Below the pieces are notes generated by a model. The model saw only the letters and a program-made list of their open reading frames with translations, made no database searches and was not told the DNA's origin. 9,549 nt of DNA, from NCBI GenBank assembly GCA_900552395.1, contig URZJ01000060.1:1-9549 (forward strand), read 5' to 3'. The stretch's first letter is position 1. Every line of letters begins with the position of its first letter. The position numbers and the translations under genes are program-made. Below, piece after piece: positions 6,165-9,549 of the stretch. This DNA is from an uncultured Collinsella sp. Its GTDB lineage: Bacteria; Actinomycetota; Coriobacteriia; Coriobacteriales; Coriobacteriaceae.

Positions 6165-6290
6165 TCACTCCTCGAAGTTCTTAGCGGAAATGAGTCGACC
6201 TGCAACAACGGTTTGCTTGGAACGACGGTTGAGCTGCAACAGAGTTTTTATTGGACCTCGAACCCTATGCTCGATGTTCGCTTCGTTCAT
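6165..6290 (-). CDS. Possible 41-residue protein of unknown function
   Basis: A reverse-strand frame from the ATG at 6290 to the TGA at 6165 encodes a basic 41-residue peptide beginning MNEANIEHRVRGP and ending RLISAKNFEE. The composition looks protein-like (mixed charges, sensible hydrophobics, plausible codons), unlike the other short frames here. There is no good ribosome site; the sequence ahead is GAGCGACACTCA. I do not recognise it. It could be a small gene, the tail of a decayed gene (the frame stays open upstream of the ATG towards the inverted repeat), or chance. Confidence 0.2.
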   Translation of the reverse strand: MNEANIEHRVRGPIKTLLQLNRRSKQTVVAGRLISAKNFEE

Positions 6291-6306
6291 TGAGTGTCGC
6301 TCGCGA

Positions 6307-6392
6307 GGGGTCTGGAGTATATCATCCCGCCCGCAGTTTCGCAGGCCGCAGGCGGAGAATGTTTGAGGACGGGATGATATGCTCCAGACCCC
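6307..6392 (+). repeat. 23-bp inverted repeat directly ahead of nrdG
   Basis: The left arm (6307-6329) begins GGGGTCTGGAG and ends ATCATCCCG. The right arm (6370-6392) is its reverse complement at 22 of 23 bases. On the + strand the exception is a T-G wobble (6318/6381), so a rightward RNA would form an unbroken 23-bp stem with a 40-base loop. The right arm ends one base before the nrdG ribosome site AGGAAGG (6394-6400). It may be an RNA switch controlling nrdG, a large protein-binding dyad, or the ends of a tiny mobile repeat. It does not match the NrdR box I know. Confidence 0.75.
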
Positions 6393-6406
6393 CAGGAAGG
6401 TTACTT

Positions 6407-6988
6407 ATGAACTACGCGAACATTAAGTATTTCGACATTGCCGATGGGGAAGGTGTTCGTACTTCTCTGTTTGTGAGCGGGTGCCGTCGTGGGTGCAAGA
6501 ATTGCTTTAACTCTGTTGCGTGGGACTTTGCTGCGGGCGAGCCCTTTGATCGTGCCGTCGAGGACAAGATTATCGAGAGCCTCGATCATCCCTTTATTGA
6601 CGGCCTGACGATTCTGGGCGGAGAGCCCATGGAGCCCGAGAACCAGGCGGGGCTCGTTGAGTTTGTCGAGCGTGTTCGTGCCGCTTATCCTGCGGGGTCA
6701 GGAAAGACCATTTGGTGTTTTACCGGCGACGTGCTCGAGGAGCTTATGCCGGGTGGTCGTCACCATACTGAGGTGACGGACCGTATCCTTGCCTGCCTCG
6801 ACATGTTGGTGGATGGCCCGTTTGTTCAGGATCTTTATGATATCTCGTTGCGCTTTAGGGGCTCGAGTAACCAGCGTGTGATCGATATGAACGCTACGCG
6901 CGACCGCGCTGTGCGTGAGGGCGTTGCGCTTTGCGATGCTGTGGAGCTTTGGCGGGACGATCCAGTCTATTCGACCCATACTATGTAG
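6407..6988 (+). CDS. nrdG: Anaerobic ribonucleoside-triphosphate reductase activating protein
   Basis: This is a 193-residue radical SAM enzyme that makes the glycyl radical on NrdD, so that deoxyribonucleotides can be formed without oxygen. The cluster-binding motif is C26-x3-C30-x2-C33 (CRRGCKNC), and the SAM-binding GGEP is at 71-74. The segments DGEGVRTSLFVSGC (13-26) and, near the C-terminus, DGPF followed by LRFRGSSNQRVID match NrdG. The length is normal. The ATG at 6407 has AGGAAGG six bases upstream; the frame is open further left to 6251, but that part crosses the inverted repeat and looks non-coding. No nrdD is adjacent, which is unusual because nrdD and nrdG are often neighbours. 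folE follows after 66 bases. Confidence 0.93.
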   Translation: MNYANIKYFDIADGEGVRTSLFVSGCRRGCKNCFNSVAWDFAAGEPFDRAVEDKIIESLDHPFIDGLTILGGEPMEPENQAGLVEFVERVRAAYPAGSGKTIWCFTGDVLEELMPGGRHHTEVTDRILACLDMLVDGPFVQDLYDISLRFRGSSNQRVIDMNATRDRAVREGVALCDAVELWRDDPVYSTHTM

Positions 6989-6989
6989 C

Positions 6990-7020
6990 TTGTGGTCGAT
7001 GCCGGAGGGCGTGGTACCAT
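6990..7020 (+). promoter_or_regulatory. Possible promoter of folE
   Basis: TTGTGG (6990-6995) and TACCAT (7015-7020) are 19 bases apart, a long spacer with moderate matches, 34 bases before the folE ATG. folE could equally be read through from nrdG. Confidence 0.3.
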
Positions 7021-7054
7021 AGCGCGAACGTGAAATCGGAAAAGTGAGGCCCAG

Positions 7055-7612
7055 ATGGTCGATCAGGAAAAAGTCGAGGCCGCCATTAAGCTGTTGCTTG
7101 AGGGCATAGGCGAGGACCCAACTCGTGAGGGCCTGCTGGAGACCCCGGCGCGCGTTGCCCGTATGTATGGTGAGATCGCCGGCGGTATGGACCAGAGTGC
7201 CGAGGAACACCTGTCCAAAACCTTTGCCGTCGCTTCGAACGATTTGGTTATCGAGCGCGACATCACGTTCTACTCGCTGTGCGAACATCATCTGCTGCCG
7301 TTTTATGGCAAGGCCGCCATTGGTTATATCCCTAACGGTCGGGTGGCTGGGCTTTCCAAGCTCGCCCGCACGGTTGAGGTTTATGCCCGCCGTCTTCAGC
7401 TGCAGGAGCAACTGTGCGCACAGGTTGCCGATGCCCTCATGGATTATCTCGCTCCCCAGGGAGCGATTGTGTTGATGGAGGCCGAGCATATGTGCATGAC
7501 GATGCGTGGCGTGCAAAAGCCCGGCACCAAGACCGTGACGCTCGCTCGCCGCGGCGTCTTTGAGACCGATCCCGCGCTCGAGGAGCGTTTCTTTAGGATG
7601 CTGGGCCGCTAA
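7055..7612 (+). CDS. folE: GTP cyclohydrolase I
   Basis: This 185-residue enzyme converts GTP to 7,8-dihydroneopterin triphosphate, the first step of folate synthesis. The zinc and catalytic motif CEHHLLPF starts at C76. By alignment with the E. coli enzyme, C76, H79 and C147 (in EAEHMCMTMRGVQ) bind zinc and H78 is catalytic. The family segments DPTREGLLETPARVARMY (21-38), GLSKLARTVEVYARR (99-113) and the KPGTKT region (155-160) are intact. Length is normal for the short bacterial form, which assembles as a homodecamer. The ATG is preceded by GTGAGG five bases upstream. The next gene starts two bases after the stop, indicating an operon with translational coupling. Confidence 0.96.
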   Translation: MVDQEKVEAAIKLLLEGIGEDPTREGLLETPARVARMYGEIAGGMDQSAEEHLSKTFAVASNDLVIERDITFYSLCEHHLLPFYGKAAIGYIPNGRVAGLSKLARTVEVYARRLQLQEQLCAQVADALMDYLAPQGAIVLMEAEHMCMTMRGVQKPGTKTVTLARRGVFETDPALEERFFRMLGR

Positions 7613-7614
7613 CC

Positions 7615-8196
7615 ATGAGAGTCGTCAACGACTTTACATCGAAGACCGATGAGGGGACGTCGCGTCGCGGCTTTATGGCTTCGGGCCTGGCCCCCTTTGG
7701 TGCCATGCCTCGCATTGATTACATTTGTACCAACGGGCTGTTCCGGCGGCACCTGGGCAACATTGCACAGTTGGAATCGGGGCGCATCTTCTGCCGCCAC
7801 GGTATTGACCATCTGCTCGATGTCGCTCGCATTATGTGGATCAAGAATCTCGAGGAGCAGCTCGAATTTGACCGCGAGGTCATCTACGCCACGGCACTTC
7901 TTCACGATATCGGCAAAGATGAACAGTATGAATCGGGTATATCCCATGATGTTGCAAGCGAACGCGTCGCTGATGCGATCCTCGGTGGCATGCCCGATGA
8001 CATGGCGTTTGAGCCGGCCGATGCCGCAGCCATTAAGACGGCCATTCTGGGCCATCGAAAGCTGCGCGTGAACAGCCAACCGCTTGAGCGTCTGCTCTAT
8101 GCGGCCGACAAAGCGTCGCGCGCCTGCTTTGCATGCCCCGCGCGCAATGCTTGCAACTGGAGCGATGATAAAAAGAACCTGTCGATTCGCGTGTAG
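7615..8196 (+). CDS. HD-domain metal-dependent phosphohydrolase in folate operon
   Basis: This 193-residue protein has HD-superfamily metal ligands: H62/H66 (FCRHGIDHLLDVARI, 59-73), H97-D98 (ALLHDIGK, 94-101), H111 and H147, and D165 (LLYAADKASR, 160-169). A C-terminal cluster CFACPARNACNW (C171, C174, C180) followed by DDKKN is, as I recall, kept in this subfamily and may bind a metal. The first ATG at 7615 is two bases after the folE stop without a clear ribosome site, suggesting coupling; M31 (7705) is an alternative because similarity to relatives seems to begin at PRIDYICTNGLF. It lies between folE and folB, where hydrolysis of dihydroneopterin triphosphate is needed, so it is a candidate for that step. 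The HD fold also includes nucleotidases, so the substrate is inference. Confidence 0.85.
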   Translation: MRVVNDFTSKTDEGTSRRGFMASGLAPFGAMPRIDYICTNGLFRRHLGNIAQLESGRIFCRHGIDHLLDVARIMWIKNLEEQLEFDREVIYATALLHDIGKDEQYESGISHDVASERVADAILGGMPDDMAFEPADAAAIKTAILGHRKLRVNSQPLERLLYAADKASRACFACPARNACNWSDDKKNLSIRV

Positions 8197-8239
8197 TTGA
8201 TTTGCGCGGTCGGGGTTCTAAACGAAGGAGACGATCGCG

Positions 8240-8725
8240 ATGAGTAACAAGAAACTGCCCGAGAATGCCACCAAGACTGAAGGCGCCGAGCTCGCTCGCC
8301 GTGGAAGGGGCGAAATATCCACCGCAACGGCGGTGCCTCACGTGAGCTATGACGATCTGCGCCATGCCGATCGTATTGCCATTGACGGCCTTGAGGTTTT
8401 TGCCAACCATGGCGTGTATCCCGAGGAGAACGCGCTGGGTCAGAAGTTCATCGTTTCTCTGGTGCTCTATGCCGACCTGCGCGCGGCGGGGGAGCACGAT
8501 AACCTGGATGCCTCGATTGACTACGGCTCGGTGTGCCACGATGTTGATGGCTATCTGCGCGAGCATACGTTTAAACTCATCGAGGCGGCAGCCGAGGGGA
8601 CGGCCCAGATGCTGCTGCGCCGTTATCCCTCGCTGCTTGGTGTGCGCATAAAGCTCGATAAACCGTGGGCGCCTGTCGGCTTGCCGCTGGCAAGCTGCGG
8701 CGTCGAGATCGAGCGCGTGCGCTAG
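8240..8725 (+). CDS. folB: Dihydroneopterin aldolase with N-terminal extension
   Basis: This 161-residue protein cleaves 7,8-dihydroneopterin to 6-hydroxymethyl-dihydropterin and glycolaldehyde. The FolB domain runs from about residue 44 (DRIAIDGLEVFANHG) to the end. By alignment with the S. aureus enzyme, the active residues are E63 (HGVYPEEN), Y95 (IDYGSV) and K141 (KLDKPWAP), all present. The motif NALGQKFIVSL (64-74) is also typical. The ATG at 8240 is supported by AAGGAG nine bases upstream, so the ~43-residue polar extension absent from ordinary FolB (about 120 residues) is probably translated. The gap after the HD gene is 43 bases. No folP or folK follows; the next gene is convergent, so the rest of the pathway must be encoded elsewhere. 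Confidence 0.93.
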   Translation: MSNKKLPENATKTEGAELARRGRGEISTATAVPHVSYDDLRHADRIAIDGLEVFANHGVYPEENALGQKFIVSLVLYADLRAAGEHDNLDASIDYGSVCHDVDGYLREHTFKLIEAAAEGTAQMLLRRYPSLLGVRIKLDKPWAPVGLPLASCGVEIERVR

Positions 8726-8731
8726 TCGACG

Positions 8732-9508
8732 CTAGAGCTTGTTGAGGGGTGGCTGCTTGAGCCGCTGCGACAGAGCTCTATTGTTAGGGCAGTACGTGTC
8801 GAGCAGGGCGTGAAACCGCTGGTTGTGGCTTGGCTCGCGCAAGTGGACGAGCTCATGGGCGACAACCATGTCGAGGCATTCGACGGGGTAGGCGGCGAGC
8901 TCGCGCGCGATGCGAATGGCGCCGGTTTTGGGTGTGCAGGAGCCCCAACGCGTTTTCATGCTGCGCACGGAGACGCGGGCCACGGTGACGCCCATTGCGA
9001 TTTCGTACGCGTGCACGATGTCGCGTAGCGCTGCGGTGACCTCGGACGCGTAGAGCTGGTCGATGTGGGCTTGGAGCTCGTCGGACGTTAGGCCGTCGAG
9101 GATTGCGCGCCGCTTGGCCTGTGGGCTTTCGTCCGATTCGTCGGTACCCATAAAACTTGCGAAGGTGGCCTGCTTGGGTCGCGGTGCGGGCGATGCAAAG
9201 TTGTGATCGAGTGCGTCCTGTACCGTGATGGGCTTGCCCCAAAGTGCAATGATGGACGATGGGCTGAGCGGCTCTCGCGCTGTCGCCTGACGTTGCTCAC
9301 GTTGGGCAAGTCGGCTGATAATCCAGGCGCTGTTGCGCTTCACAAACGCTTCGATGCGCTCGCGACCGGCACCGAGCGGTGCGCTGGCGTGGACCTCACC
9401 GCTCGATGTGACGCGTAGGTTGAAGTTCTTGACGCGTTTTTTGGTAACGATGACGGGCAAGGCCGTCCCATCCGGTCGGGATACGGAAATCGTAAATTGC
9501 TGCGTCAA
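8732..9508 (-). CDS. YgjP-like zinc metallopeptidase (M48-type, DUF45)
   Basis: This 258-residue protein has the YgjP-like metallopeptidase domain. The zinc site is HELVH (218-222) with H228 as probable third ligand (HExxH-x5-H) and E219 catalytic. Just before it is RWGSCTPKTGAIRI (187-200), a strong family marker, and after it RFHALLDTYCP (231-241). The N-terminal half (KKRVKNFNLRVTSSGEVHAS, 23-42) also matches. Residues about 103-145 form a polar, acid-rich insertion not expected in the core. It starts at TTG (9508), with AAGGA six bases upstream on the reverse strand. There is no signal peptide, so it is cytoplasmic. Its stop is six bases from the folB stop. The biological substrate of this family is not known to me. 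Confidence 0.88.
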   Translation of the reverse strand: MTQQFTISVSRPDGTALPVIVTKKRVKNFNLRVTSSGEVHASAPLGAGRERIEAFVKRNSAWIISRLAQREQRQATAREPLSPSSIIALWGKPITVQDALDHNFASPAPRPKQATFASFMGTDESDESPQAKRRAILDGLTSDELQAHIDQLYASEVTAALRDIVHAYEIAMGVTVARVSVRSMKTRWGSCTPKTGAIRIARELAAYPVECLDMVVAHELVHLREPSHNQRFHALLDTYCPNNRALSQRLKQPPLNKL

Positions 9509-9549
9509 ATGTGATCCTTCAGATTGGGGGGCGGGCCGGCATGTCGACC
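9509..9549. other. Window edge: upstream of the metallopeptidase gene
   Basis: It holds the AAGGA ribosome site of the metallopeptidase. On the reverse strand a frame ends ATC-TGA about ten bases upstream of the TTG, and another ends in a TGA overlapping that TTG; either could be the tail of an upstream gene. On the + strand an ATG at 9541 opens a frame of only three codons. Too short to decide. Confidence 0.3.

Noticed and set aside
6244..6290. tRNA-like GGGTTCGAGG on the reverse strand
   Set aside because: No T-stem, anticodon stem or acceptor stem can be formed around it.
6698..7516. Leftward 272-codon open frame
   Set aside because: Covers nrdG and folE in antisense; both have intact catalytic motifs on the + strand.
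7660..7710. SRRGFMASGLAPFG in the HD protein as a Tat export signal
   Set aside because: The following hydrophobic stretch is too short, there is no cleavage-like site, and a folate-pathway enzyme should be cytoplasmic.
8033..8566. Leftward 177-codon open frame
   Set aside because: Antisense shadow across the HD gene and folB; no family features.

Overview
The window looks like chromosomal DNA from a high-GC, anaerobic gut actinobacterium of the Coriobacteriia, most likely Collinsella or a close relative. This is inferred from GC-rich codon use, an anaerobic (radical SAM) ribonucleotide reductase activase, and the overall style of the proteins. No 16S rRNA or other definitive marker is present.

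Left half (1-5785): metal and iron handling. Reading leftwards are the N-terminal part of a P1B-type heavy-metal ATPase, cut by the window edge, and a small glycine-rich membrane protein of DUF6110 type just upstream of it. Next come two adjacent half-transporter ABC proteins, also leftward, resembling the IrtAB/YbtPQ siderophore-type pair. A divergent AraC-family regulator follows. The promoter of the DUF6110/ATPase operon and the ABC/AraC intergenic region carry almost the same dyad, GTTAGCCATGGCT-AC. In both places it lies at or just past a predicted -10 element, so one metal-responsive regulator may control both systems. The DUF6110-ATPase pair recalls ferrosome (fez) loci.

Middle (5786-6406): a 620-bp stretch without a confident gene but rich in structure. 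Two ~130-bp units share an exact 25-bp core and an AATGAGTTCC end, and they are bounded by three three-base-loop hairpins whose stems differ in sequence. Then come a possible 41-codon reverse-strand ORF and a 23-bp inverted repeat that ends one base before the nrdG ribosome binding site.

Right half (6407-9549): nrdG (activase of anaerobic ribonucleotide reductase, without nrdD beside it), folE (GTP cyclohydrolase I), an HD-domain hydrolase, and folB (dihydroneopterin aldolase), all rightward. The HD protein sits exactly where the enzyme removing phosphates from dihydroneopterin triphosphate would be expected. A YgjP-like zinc metallopeptidase converges on folB with only six bases between the stop codons.
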